A DNA stretch of 64,000 bases from Clostridia bacterium. Its GTDB lineage: Bacteria; Bacillota; Clostridia; Oscillospirales; CAG-272. The stretch covers positions 1 to 64,000 of the forward strand of contig JAFVTI010000016.1 of NCBI GenBank assembly GCA_017503325.1, written 5' to 3'. Under the pieces are notes generated by a model that was not told where the DNA came from, made no database searches, and worked only from the letters and a program-made list of their open reading frames with translations. Both the position numbers and the translations under genes were made by a program. Shown here one piece after another: positions 34,159-42,772 of this stretch (position 1 is the first letter of the stretch; each line of letters starts with the position of its first letter).

Positions 34159-34770
34159 ATGTTCACGTTTCTGAATCGATACCGCGTAAAAATATGGCAG
34201 ATCGTGCTGTACGGAATCATTGTCGTTGCCGGAGATTACTTTGGAAATGTCATGACATTCAATACAATATCCCGTTTACTGATGCCGATCGCTGAATCGG
34301 TTGGCCGCACATGGTATATTCTCACGCTTGCATTCTTAACGTGGATTCTTGTACCATTTTTGGTTCCGTGGGTAGCAGTATTCATATTTATGCGGTTCGC
34401 GGGAATCGCCGATCATTACAGAAGTAGTTCGCAAAAGCTCGAGTGGCTCAAAAGTCTTGCAATAATTGCATTGCCTGCTGAAGCGATTCGCTTTCTCATT
34501 GCTTGCACAAGCTTTGGACTCAATACGAATTTTTGCCTGATTCCCCGTTTTTTATTTGGCGAAATATATATGCCCTTGACAGGCAATTATACAGCGTATT
34601 ATATGGGAAATTATCAATTACAGTTTCACGATTACATTGCCAATATCGTTTGCTGTTTGATCTACATGGCAATCCACCTTGGCGTTGTCGCTCTGATTTA
34701 CCGCCATTTCTGGCGCGTTGGTGAGAGAAAGCAGAAAGACCTTGTCGTACACGAAACAACATTGTTTTAA
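34159..34770 (+). CDS. Multi-pass membrane protein of unknown function
   Basis: 203 aa with about five hydrophobic helices (near 12-30, 48-80, 95-112, 130-150, 165-190). GGAGGCAAG precedes the ATG. It begins 15 bp after the MerR gene and ends 10 bp before the next, so the three form one operon under the MerR-type promoter. No motif is recognised. A role as an effector of the MerR regulator is an inference from position. Confidence 0.65.
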   Translation: MFTFLNRYRVKIWQIVLYGIIVVAGDYFGNVMTFNTISRLLMPIAESVGRTWYILTLAFLTWILVPFLVPWVAVFIFMRFAGIADHYRSSSQKLEWLKSLAIIALPAEAIRFLIACTSFGLNTNFCLIPRFLFGEIYMPLTGNYTAYYMGNYQLQFHDYIANIVCCLIYMAIHLGVVALIYRHFWRVGERKQKDLVVHETTLF

Positions 34771-34780
34771 GGAGAATATT

Positions 34781-35368
34781 ATGCCGTTTATTTCAGGACT
34801 TCTTTACGTGATCGAAATTCTGGCGCTCTGCGCTTTGATCTATACTTGGTACAAGCTTGTCTGGTTTGCTGTCAAGATGATGGCACTATTCTCCACGCTC
34901 AAAAAGCTGCAGAAACAGGGAGTGCATGTGATTTGGCACAAAAAATTACCCCGGGCAGTGCTTGGCAAGCGCGGTGAGCCTACCTTTGACGTAGTCACAC
35001 CTGAGCAAACTTACCGCATCAGTCTGCTTTCGTTCATTTCCACGCACGGTCGTTGGAACATTGAGAAAACCCGCGAGCACTACTATGCTGAGGCGCGCCA
35101 TTTCAACAAGTGGTTTTACAAGGTACATAAGCACTCGGGAACTGCCGAGACAGAGTTTGATGCGCGCCGCGAGCTGGTCATCCAGCGCGCAGAGCTTGAG
35201 CTGCCGCCCCGTGATGACAGCGTCAAGCAGATTCTGCTGATCTGGCCCAAACCGGGTGCACTTACTTACTCTCACGCAAGATGCGAGCATTTGGTCAATG
35301 GCAGTAAGCTCGAGCATTTTGAGATCATGCACGCAGAGGATTTCTTGGCGTTGGTGGAGAAGGAATAA
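34781..35368 (+). CDS. Membrane-anchored protein of unknown function
   Basis: 195 aa from the ATG at 34781, which follows AAGGAGAATATT; the frame is open further left but inside the previous gene. One or two N-terminal hydrophobic helices (about 5-40), then a mixed soluble domain of about 150 residues containing GEPTFDVVTPEQTYRISLLS and a C-terminal strand-rich part with ILLIWPKPGALTY and HFEIMHAEDFLALV. I do not recognise it, though the last part looks like a thioredoxin-unrelated alpha/beta sandwich. Last gene of the MerR operon; a terminator follows. Confidence 0.6.
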   Translation: MPFISGLLYVIEILALCALIYTWYKLVWFAVKMMALFSTLKKLQKQGVHVIWHKKLPRAVLGKRGEPTFDVVTPEQTYRISLLSFISTHGRWNIEKTREHYYAEARHFNKWFYKVHKHSGTAETEFDARRELVIQRAELELPPRDDSVKQILLIWPKPGALTYSHARCEHLVNGSKLEHFEIMHAEDFLALVEKE

Positions 35369-35372
35369 TTGA

Positions 35373-35402
35373 AAAAGGCAGGACTTTTGCTCCTGCCTTT
35401 TC
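35373..35402 (+). terminator. Intrinsic terminator
   Basis: AAAAGGCAGGA (35373-35383), TCCTGCCTTTT (35391-35401). Confidence 0.85.
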
Positions 35403-35474
35403 CTATACTTTCGCATTAAAAGATGTCATGATAGAATTTTTCCTTTTCTAAAAGCAAAATTATTGAAAACGGTA

Positions 35475-35505
35475 TTGACATTCCCGTTAACTGGAATGTT
35501 ATAAT
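35475..35505 (+). promoter_or_regulatory. MerR-type promoter, 19-bp spacer with dyad
   Basis: TTGACA (35475-35480) and TATAAT (35500-35505) are 19 bp apart. The spacer is almost filled by the dyad CATTCC-C-GTTAAC-T-GGAATG (35479-35498). Confidence 0.85.
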
Positions 35506-35546
35506 ACACTTGTACCGCAACAAATCAAGAGAAGCAGGTGAAATTT

Positions 35547-36647
35547 GTGCTGAAAATCGGAGAATTTGCAAAACTGTGCCAAGTCAATAAACGAACTCTG
35601 CGCTACTACGATCAGATCGGCGTATTTTGCGCGGATTTTATCGATCCGGACTCGGGCTACCGCTACTATAGCCAAGATAAAATCAAAACCTTTCAGTTGA
35701 TCGAGCAGCTCAAAAAGCTGGATTTCTCGCTGGACGAGATCAAGGAATTCCTTGCCTGCACCCCCGCACAGCAGTGTCGCATCTATGCAGAGAAAAAACT
35801 TGCACTCAACAGAATCATTCGCCAAAAGAATGTTCTGGTCAATCAAATTGATGAGAATTGCGGAAACGTACAGCCTAACGCAATTCCTTTGATCAAAGAA
35901 ATCTTAACTATGCCGTTTGAGGATGATCCGCAAGTTATTGGAAAATGGATATATTGCGGAGATTCGGAAAAGCGCGAAAGCTCTTACGATGAAAACTATT
36001 TGATCAAAAAAGAGGTGCAGCACGAGCATCTATACTTCTTGCCGGGTGGATGCCAGACGTGGATGTATTTTTGGAGTAAAGATTATTTGTACTATATCCT
36101 CCCTGCATTTAACGTAGTTTTGCCAAATCCGTACCGAGTATTTTATATCGGTCAAACAAAGTATATGGAGATCGAATGGATGGTCGATATGTTCATCAAC
36201 AATTCGGAACATAGCCCCATTCGAATTTACAAGCAGGAAAACACAAAAAAATACTCCGAGCGCGAAACGCACGCAGCTCGCGACAACGTGGATGTGCCAT
36301 TTGTTGCCGATGATCGCTTGATTGGCGAATGGGAAACGGTTGATCTGGTCAATCATCCGTCTGATTTTCGCGTCGATCAAAGGCATTGCACAGGTGGATT
36401 CTGGCTTGTGAACATGCAGTTCTTCAATCGCGGTATATGTATTCAAACACGTCACTGCGGAGATGTGAAAATCCAATTGAACTACTCTGCCGGCATGATT
36501 ATTGATCAATTCCAAGAGCGAGTCCATCATTATCAGATACACACCGAGCAAGGTACGGATTATTTGATCATGGAGCATAAATATAACGACTATGATTACT
36601 TGGGAAAGGTTCCCTATTATTACGTATTAAAAAGAAAATCGCTATAG
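35547..36647 (+). CDS. MerR-family regulator, paralogue of 33037-34143
   Basis: 366 aa. The GTG at 35547 aligns with the ATG of the paralogue (both then read LKIGEFAK) and has AGGTGA upstream; a GTG at 35538 would add three residues. The HTH and dimer helix are nearly identical to the paralogue, even at DNA level (the run around 35600-35780). The C-terminal two-lobed region is more divergent but keeps FEDDPQVIGKWIYCG and VADDRLIGEWETVDL. The recognition dyads in the two promoters differ, so the two proteins may have split targets. No downstream partner gene; a miniature element follows. Confidence 0.85.
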   Translation: MLKIGEFAKLCQVNKRTLRYYDQIGVFCADFIDPDSGYRYYSQDKIKTFQLIEQLKKLDFSLDEIKEFLACTPAQQCRIYAEKKLALNRIIRQKNVLVNQIDENCGNVQPNAIPLIKEILTMPFEDDPQVIGKWIYCGDSEKRESSYDENYLIKKEVQHEHLYFLPGGCQTWMYFWSKDYLYYILPAFNVVLPNPYRVFYIGQTKYMEIEWMVDMFINNSEHSPIRIYKQENTKKYSERETHAARDNVDVPFVADDRLIGEWETVDLVNHPSDFRVDQRHCTGGFWLVNMQFFNRGICIQTRHCGDVKIQLNYSAGMIIDQFQERVHHYQIHTEQGTDYLIMEHKYNDYDYLGKVPYYYVLKRKSL

Positions 36648-36710
36648 TCAGGCTACTGAATCAACTGAAAATTTCACAGAACAAGATTTCAAAACAATAT
36701 TTTTTAGATA

Positions 36711-36833
36711 GTTGCCATAGGCGCTGGCGATCAATGATCGCCCCTACAGTGATTCTTTTGAGGCTTTGGTATCACAAAATCCCAACGTACACAGTTGTAG
36801 GGGCGATCATTGATCGCCAGCACCTACAGCAAC
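36711..36833. mobile_element. Miniature inverted-repeat element (core type)
   Basis: 123 bp with long inverted ends: GTTGCCATAGGCGCTGG leads into CGATCAATGATCGCCCC on the left, and the right end 36797-36833 is its near-perfect complement, ending GCAAC. No coding. Its ends match those of the 144-bp cores in the two composite elements, so it is the free-standing form of that family. The middle (36750-36795) is not shared. Sequence 36648-36710 shows nothing further. Confidence 0.85.
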
Positions 36834-36942
36834 AAAATATTTATGCCACAAATTTTCAACCCGATTGCCAACCTTTTTGCGACTTTTCTTGTCATATAGA
36901 CAAACCCGAAATGTTTTTTGAAAGGAGTCGGATGACGATTTG

Positions 36943-37278
36943 ATGAGTGAATATAGGCTATATCTCAGAATGCTTGCCGCAGGCGAAACCTATTCTATTT
37001 TTATATCCAAAAGGCTGTTATTGCGCACCGTGCTGCCCTTTTGGGTGCTCCTGTTTGCGATTTTTATGATCCCCAATCCCGTTTTTTTCGCCATGGTGGG
37101 AATTCCCTCTTTGATTTTATTCACGATTTATCTGGTTGATCTTTATCACTATTGGAAAGCATGCAACATATCCAAAAGCGCGTACACCGTTTTTCACGTG
37201 TCGGCAATTCTGATACTGCGCATCATCACTGCGATTTTGATTGCACTGTTGGAGGCTATATGGATTTTATGTTTTTGA
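36943..37278 (+). CDS. Small membrane protein, partner of MutS-like ATPase
   Basis: 111 aa. The ATG at 36943 is favoured; AAAGGAG is 15 bp upstream, which is long, and GGATGACG is nearer. A TTG at 36940 is possible. Three hydrophobic helices at about 24-42, 43-66 and 84-110. No family recognised. Its end overlaps the start of the MutS-like gene by 19 bp, so translation is coupled and the two products are likely to act together. Confidence 0.6.
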   Translation: MSEYRLYLRMLAAGETYSIFISKRLLLRTVLPFWVLLFAIFMIPNPVFFAMVGIPSLILFTIYLVDLYHYWKACNISKSAYTVFHVSAILILRIITAILIALLEAIWILCF

Positions 37279-38774
37279 GCACCTCGGATCAGACGGTTTT
37301 GAACTTTGACGCAAGAGCCGAAATTATTTCCAAGGATCGCTTTTTTGACCGCGCAAAAAAATATATCAGTACCGATCCCGAAACGCTGCGATACAGGCAG
37401 GAGCTCTTTTGCGACCTTTTGAATTCTGAAGAAATTTCAAGGTTCTTGAGCGATTTTTCCGAGCGGTTAAAGGAATACTCGTCCTTGATGCAGGAGCAGC
37501 CCGGCACAAAGGACGGCGAGCAAAAAATGCACAATATCTTAGTGCCAACCGTCTACGTGGAAATGACTCGATTTATCCACAATTCTCTCTCCCCGCATAT
37601 GCAGGCGGCAAAATCGGACGCGATCAAAGCGCTGTTTTCGCTTGTGAGCAGTGATATGGAGTCGGATGAATTCAAGCGGCTGTCACAGTTTTACGAAACA
37701 AACGCAGACAAGCTGCGCGCGGTTTCCAGCGTGACGATCGGTGTCAATCTCAATGCAGTGCTCGAGCCCAAGGAGGCGGGGCTGGTTTCGATCAACAGCG
37801 AACAATATAAATCGGGTGATCTGCTTGACCGTATTTTACGTATGGATTTTGAGAAGGACGAGTTTCATTGCCTTGCCCCGCTTGTGACCTTGGATAAAAA
37901 GCTCGGATACCAGGACAGCCAAAGGGTCAATTTCGCTCTGCTTCGCGCTATGTCGCAGGTCATGAACAGCGGCCTTGCGCATTGCAACAGCCAATGTCTG
38001 CGATATGCGCAGAAAAAACTGACCGCGTATTACGAAATGGCGGAATCTTTGGCGTTTGTGGTAGAGGCGATCAAGCGTCTGCGCATATTCAAGGACAAAA
38101 ATATTCCCCTTTGTTTTCCGGAAATCAGCGAGGACAGAGGCATGCATTTCGTTTCTCTGTACGACGACGGCCTATGTCAAGCCAAGCCAAAGGACGAGAT
38201 CGTTCCCAATACGATCAGCCTTGAACCGGGCGTATGCTGCTACATACTGTCGGGCCCCAACAGCGGCGGAAAAACCGTATTCTTGAATTCGGTGGCGGTA
38301 GCGCAGTATTATTTTCAGCTCGGCATGCCTGTTCCCGCCAAAAAAGCCTCGCTGCCGATCTGTGACGCAATCTTCAAGGTGTCCGTTGAAGAACAGGCAA
38401 ACATCACCCCGGTTGGCAGATTCGAAAAAGAATGCATCACGCTCTCCGAGGTGCTCGGACAGTTTACAGAAAACAGCCTTGCCCTGATCGACGAGGCTTT
38501 TACCTCTACCTCCGCCTCCGAGGCAGTACCGATTGCTGCCAATTTCATCTACGAGCTGTGTCGCGCAGGCGGCAAGTGCGTATTCATCACACACCATCAC
38601 GAACTTTGCGACGCACAACCCGGAATCAAGCAATGTGGCAGCAAGGTAGGATATCTGCATACGCAAGCGACAGATGACAGGCGCACCTTTACCGTGCACC
38701 AAGGCAAGGCGGACTCGGGCAGCTACGCGCAAAGCATTGCGAGAAAATACGGGCTGCTTGGGGAATCAAACTAA
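37260..38774 (+). CDS. MutS-like ATPase lacking the mismatch-recognition domain
   Basis: 504 aa from the ATG at 37260, with GGAGG 4 bp upstream. The C-terminal half is MutS domain V: Walker A SGPNSGGKT (331-339), Walker B LALIDEAF (407-414), then CVFITHHHEL. The N-terminal half (1-310) is helical and resembles the MutS lever and clamp regions. Domain I with its Phe-x-Glu mismatch wedge is absent, as is an Smr nuclease tail, so it is neither MutS1 nor MutS2. Such short proteins exist in Firmicutes without known function. Coupled to an upstream membrane protein. Confidence 0.8.
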   Translation: MDFMFLSTSDQTVLNFDARAEIISKDRFFDRAKKYISTDPETLRYRQELFCDLLNSEEISRFLSDFSERLKEYSSLMQEQPGTKDGEQKMHNILVPTVYVEMTRFIHNSLSPHMQAAKSDAIKALFSLVSSDMESDEFKRLSQFYETNADKLRAVSSVTIGVNLNAVLEPKEAGLVSINSEQYKSGDLLDRILRMDFEKDEFHCLAPLVTLDKKLGYQDSQRVNFALLRAMSQVMNSGLAHCNSQCLRYAQKKLTAYYEMAESLAFVVEAIKRLRIFKDKNIPLCFPEISEDRGMHFVSLYDDGLCQAKPKDEIVPNTISLEPGVCCYILSGPNSGGKTVFLNSVAVAQYYFQLGMPVPAKKASLPICDAIFKVSVEEQANITPVGRFEKECITLSEVLGQFTENSLALIDEAFTSTSASEAVPIAANFIYELCRAGGKCVFITHHHELCDAQPGIKQCGSKVGYLHTQATDDRRTFTVHQGKADSGSYAQSIARKYGLLGESN

Positions 38775-38789
38775 CGCACCTCATATTAC

Positions 38790-38820
38790 AAAAGGCAGGA
38801 TCGCTGATCCTGCCTTTTTG
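38790..38820. terminator. Bidirectional intrinsic terminator
   Basis: AAAAGGCAGGATC (38790-38802), loop GCT, GATCCTGCCTTTTT (38806-38819). It lies between convergent genes. Confidence 0.9.
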
Positions 38821-38828
38821 ACTTATAA

Positions 38829-40337
38829 TTATTGACTTTCGATCACCTTTTCGCCGCCGGGCCAGATGACACGGAGCTTGACGGGGGTGTCGCACTTGAT
38901 CGTGATCTGCGGCTCGTCGGTCGCGCTCTCGCGCGCTGCGCACACAAAATCCACACTCTTGCCGTCAAACGGATAACGCTCCATACCGTGCTGCTCGGTC
39001 AGGCTCACGCGCCACACGATCTCACCGTTTTGCGCGTCCGCCTTGATGCCGAACACGTACTCGATCAGCACCGCGATCGGGATCAATCCCGTCCAGCCCA
39101 CGAAATCCGACTTGGCGGGTTTTCCGGGGCACTCATGCTCGGATGAATAATTCTCCCAGACCGTATCGGTCTCCAGGAACACCTTGACCACGTTTTCCAG
39201 CGTATTACAGCCGATCTCGTGTGCGAGATCGTGATACCCTACCCTTTCAAGGCCTTTGAGCACCATGTAATTGGTGGGTGCCCAGACAGAGCCCTTCCAG
39301 TAGCCGCCGTGCTCGTTGTAATCGGGGTGATCGGCAGACAGCGTGGGGACGCGGTGCGGACGCTTGAATTCTGCGGGATTTTCGAGGTGTGCGATCAAGC
39401 GCGGCAGGCGCTCCGGGGGCACGATGTCCGCAAGCAGCGACCAGTAAGCACCGATCGACTTGACACCCGACAGTCCCGAACGCCACATGTCGTAGTAAAA
39501 TGCGTCCTGCTCGCTCCAGAGCTTGTCGTTGATCAGCCCTGTCAGCATTTCGACCTCGCGCACAAGCCACTCGGTATCCTGCTCGCAGCCAAGAACCTTG
39601 CCCATCTCGATCAGCACCTTACCGCTGATCACCATCTGGATGCAGGCATCTACCCATATGCCGTGTCCGTGCGAGGCGTGCTCGCAGTAATGCGACTCTA
39701 CGCGGGGCTGGTTATCCATCCCGCAAGCAAGGCCGCAAGACCAATAGCTGCCGTCGCGCCAGGTGCGGTTGAGCTGCAACCATTTATGGTATGCAAGCAG
39801 CGGATAGAACACGCGCGAAAGACGGTCTTTATCGCCCGTCAGCCGATAATACTCCCACTCGCACCAGGGCATGATATTGGGACCCGTGGACGCGGGGTCG
39901 TCGCGCTGAAACTGCTCGCCCGGCTCGCTCTCGCAGATCTCGCGGCAGATAAAGCCGTCCTTGTGCTGATGCGAATAGAAATTGTCCAGCGTTTTTTGGA
40001 AATTGAACACGTGCGAGCCGTACCTGCCAAACATGACGATAAACGAGGAATCCCACATGAACAGATAGCCGTTAAACGCCGTATCGATAAAATTGGACAC
40101 AAAGCCCGCCGCAGCGTTGGGCTTGCGCAGATTGCGGAAAGCGATCTCCCACACCTTATCGTAACACGCCAGCACGTCATCCCTGCCCTGCCATACAGGC
40201 CGCGGCAGCATGTCCTTGGCCTTTGCATAGGTCGGCAGCGGTGCGTCCTCTACCTCTGTGTGCAGATATGGATTTTTGAGGACGTATGGGTTATGCGCGT
40301 AAAACAGCGAATCGTTGACAAGATAATGCTTTCCCAT
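38829..40337 (-). CDS. (alpha/alpha)6-barrel glycoside hydrolase, trehalase/GH63-like
   Basis: 502 aa, no signal peptide. Landmarks of the clan: GYLFMWDSSF (Asp96 a candidate acid), WCEWEYYRLTGDKD, GIWVDACIQM, GGYWKGSVWAPTNYMVLKGL and WENYSSE near residue 425 with the candidate base Glu. The nearest patterns are trehalase (GH37) and mannosylglycerate or glucosidase-type GH63 proteins, so it should cleave a small alpha-linked saccharide in the cytoplasm. The precise substrate is not decidable. GGAGGTATCCC precedes the ATG. Monocistronic. Confidence 0.75.
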   Translation of the reverse strand: MGKHYLVNDSLFYAHNPYVLKNPYLHTEVEDAPLPTYAKAKDMLPRPVWQGRDDVLACYDKVWEIAFRNLRKPNAAAGFVSNFIDTAFNGYLFMWDSSFIVMFGRYGSHVFNFQKTLDNFYSHQHKDGFICREICESEPGEQFQRDDPASTGPNIMPWCEWEYYRLTGDKDRLSRVFYPLLAYHKWLQLNRTWRDGSYWSCGLACGMDNQPRVESHYCEHASHGHGIWVDACIQMVISGKVLIEMGKVLGCEQDTEWLVREVEMLTGLINDKLWSEQDAFYYDMWRSGLSGVKSIGAYWSLLADIVPPERLPRLIAHLENPAEFKRPHRVPTLSADHPDYNEHGGYWKGSVWAPTNYMVLKGLERVGYHDLAHEIGCNTLENVVKVFLETDTVWENYSSEHECPGKPAKSDFVGWTGLIPIAVLIEYVFGIKADAQNGEIVWRVSLTEQHGMERYPFDGKSVDFVCAARESATDEPQITIKCDTPVKLRVIWPGGEKVIESQ

Positions 40338-40365
40338 GGGATACCTCCGATTGATCAGATGATTT

Positions 40366-40394
40366 ATTATACCATATTGGGGACAAGTTGTCTA
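40366..40394 (-). promoter_or_regulatory. Promoter of trehalase-like gene
   Basis: Minus strand TAGACA (40389-40394), 17-bp spacer, TATAAT (40366-40371), with TGG before the -10. Confidence 0.7.
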
Positions 40395-40402
40395 TAATCC
40401 TA

Positions 40403-40442
40403 TGTGAAAAAAACGGAAATCCGCCAAAAGCATGGCGGATTT
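40403..40442 (-). terminator. Intrinsic terminator of ABC module 1
   Basis: AAATCCGCC (minus strand 40442-40434) pairs with GGCGGATTT (40425-40417), followed by CCGTTTTTTTC. Confidence 0.85.
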
Positions 40443-40450
40443 CTTTCATA

Positions 40451-42772
40451 TTATCCCAGGGTCAAGTCCTCGTCGTAAAGGTATCTTGTTACCAGCCTTT
40501 CCTCTCCCTTGGCGTTTGTGAGAATGATCTGCACCATCACGCCTGGGCGGGTCATCAGGGCTATCGGGCGGGAGGACTCCAGGCAAGCGTCCCACAACTC
40601 TGCGGGAACAGGCTCGGTGGCCAGCACCACATTATCCTTGATCCCCCTGCCGTCAAAGCTATCCGGCAGTCGGATCTGCACCGTGTTCTCGCAGGAGAAG
40701 AAAACGTAGGACGCTGCCATGCTGTATCTGTTAGGCGCATAACGAGTCGTATAGCGTTGATAGCGCACGTCGGTGATGGTATAGTCGCCCTCAAAATGAA
40801 CATCCAACCCCTTCTCCCGGATAAACGCCAGCGTATTTTCCCATGCTTCGGTGATATAGTAGGTTTGGTATTGTCTGTCAAACGGGTGCATCCCCAACAT
40901 AGAATTTTGAGCAACGCTTTTTACACGGATGATTCCAATGACTCTCCCTTGTGCATCCTTTGAAAAGTAGCGGTCATTAGCACCCAGCATGGCGTTATCC
41001 TTGTCCAGCGCGGTAGCCAACGCCACGCGATCGTCATCCGAAAGCGTCACCGCGGTGAAGTTGGCAAAAAACGGATCACCGAATTCAAAGGAATCGGCAT
41101 CCACAAAATAGTTGTTTGCATGCGACTTTGCAATCTCCTCACAAAAGGCTTGGGTATCCTCGACCTCTACCGTTTTCTCCAGCGTTGCAAGGCTGAGATA
41201 CTCATAGTACCTCTCCAGCGTTTTGCCGTTTTTAAGGGTATAAATTACACGATAAAAGACAGGCACGACAGACTCCGCATGCTCGTCGGAGGGGTTACCC
41301 GTATACGTCTGCTTTCCGTCTGCGATCACGGCCTCGTGGATGGACAGTACAGTCTCAATATCCTCGGGAGAAGTCAGCTTCGGAAGCCTATCCTCATCCA
41401 GGGAGATGCCATAGGCATAGAGAAATGTATAATAGTAGGGCGAGCCCTCATTCGTCCCCGACATGCCTGCACCCTTGAAATCAGGCGCATGCGCCCCGGA
41501 GAATCTGCTCTGCCCCAGGTGAGAAAACAGCGCGAAGTTTTGGTTGTACGTCACCTTGACAGACTGCACTTCCATGGGATCGGGGAGATAGGTTGCATAG
41601 CCGAACCAGCCTGTGCCGAGCAGGATAGCCAGCACCAGGCCGACCGCGCCCGCACCACAGGGGATATAATACTGCTTGAGCACACCCTTGAAATTCCGCG
41701 TCAGAATCAAGCGCAGCAGCGCTGCAGCAAGGATGAACGCGAGAACGAACAAAGCGGTCAGGATAGCAACGCCAAAGAATCCTTCCGTGGGGGCTTTGAG
41801 AGTCAGCACAAGCGCAGCGATGCAAAAGCCGTCAGCTACGGCAACGGCGTGCGACAGGATGGGATGCACGTATGCCTTTCCTGCATGCTCGGCAGGACGT
41901 TGGCAGTAGACAAAGCAAGCCAAAGCCGCCAGAGCAATCATCAGCACAACCAGAAGCGTGGTACGTGCTACGGGGAGCGTGGCCAATTCCGCCTTATAGT
42001 TCTCGGCAACCGTAAGGCCGCCGCTGTTTGCGATTACCCAATAACGGTCAAGCAAGGACTTGGAAAATTCAACGTATGCCAGCTGCTCACTGTACATGGT
42101 AAACAGTCCTGCACCAAGGTGATCAGTAAGCAGCGTTCTGCCAAGGGGCGTGCCGAACAGATAAAAGCGCAGCATGGTCTGGCTGCCCCACAGCACAGCA
42201 TAAGGCGCGCCCAGCACGCCGGCAGTTGAGAGCAGCGCACCAAGGAAGCTTCCGCATAATGTTGCGATCAGCACAGCTACGGTATAGGCAAGCAAGGCAA
42301 TCAGCAAAAGGCTTACCACGTAAACGGTGGTATAGTGGGCGCACAGGCCGAAATAATCGTCACCCACCTCGGCAAGCTCGGTGTAATAGGTGATCAAAAA
42401 CGGCACAAGAATGCCCACTACTACCGAAACAAAGCCAAATACATAGCGCAGCAAAAATTGCTTTGCCCGAGAAGTGCCGACCGAGAGATACAGCATGCTC
42501 TCCCGACGGCTCCAAAGAAATCGGAACATACAAAAGGCGGCCAAAATACCGAACAGCACAGCCGCTATCGGCATGAGCACTTCAAGATCCTGCACGATGA
42601 GCGTGAAGGTATTGGGCTGGTTTCCCTCCAGCCGCTTGCCCGCGATCGTAAGCAGGGAAAACAGCAGCATGCCCGATAATGCCAACCACCAATAACGGCG
42701 GACAGTCCAGAGCAGCTCGTGAAGCGTGGGAGTAAACTTACGTTTAGTTGCCGAAGAGACCTTCGATGTCAT
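40451..42772 (-). CDS. ABC-2-type permease with large extracytoplasmic domain
   Basis: 773 aa. About nine to ten membrane helices in residues 28-390 (YWWLALSGMLLFSLLT; YVFGFVSVVVGILVPFLI; CGAGAVGLVLAILLGTGWF), then a soluble domain of about 370 residues outside the membrane. Its start overlaps the ATPase gene by 29 bp, with GGGAGG upstream. This resembles YtrC/D-like or DUF6449-type permeases of GntR-controlled modules, which in Bacillus respond to cell-wall antibiotics. The large outer domain may sense or bind a ligand. Confidence 0.8.
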   Translation of the reverse strand: MTSKVSSATKRKFTPTLHELLWTVRRYWWLALSGMLLFSLLTIAGKRLEGNQPNTFTLIVQDLEVLMPIAAVLFGILAAFCMFRFLWSRRESMLYLSVGTSRAKQFLLRYVFGFVSVVVGILVPFLITYYTELAEVGDDYFGLCAHYTTVYVVSLLLIALLAYTVAVLIATLCGSFLGALLSTAGVLGAPYAVLWGSQTMLRFYLFGTPLGRTLLTDHLGAGLFTMYSEQLAYVEFSKSLLDRYWVIANSGGLTVAENYKAELATLPVARTTLLVVLMIALAALACFVYCQRPAEHAGKAYVHPILSHAVAVADGFCIAALVLTLKAPTEGFFGVAILTALFVLAFILAAALLRLILTRNFKGVLKQYYIPCGAGAVGLVLAILLGTGWFGYATYLPDPMEVQSVKVTYNQNFALFSHLGQSRFSGAHAPDFKGAGMSGTNEGSPYYYTFLYAYGISLDEDRLPKLTSPEDIETVLSIHEAVIADGKQTYTGNPSDEHAESVVPVFYRVIYTLKNGKTLERYYEYLSLATLEKTVEVEDTQAFCEEIAKSHANNYFVDADSFEFGDPFFANFTAVTLSDDDRVALATALDKDNAMLGANDRYFSKDAQGRVIGIIRVKSVAQNSMLGMHPFDRQYQTYYITEAWENTLAFIREKGLDVHFEGDYTITDVRYQRYTTRYAPNRYSMAASYVFFSCENTVQIRLPDSFDGRGIKDNVVLATEPVPAELWDACLESSRPIALMTRPGVMVQIILTNAKGEERLVTRYLYDEDLTLG

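Noticed and set aside
36734..36943. 69-codon frame before the MutS partner gene
   Set aside because: It runs through the miniature element and lacks a ribosome site; its end only coincides with the following start.
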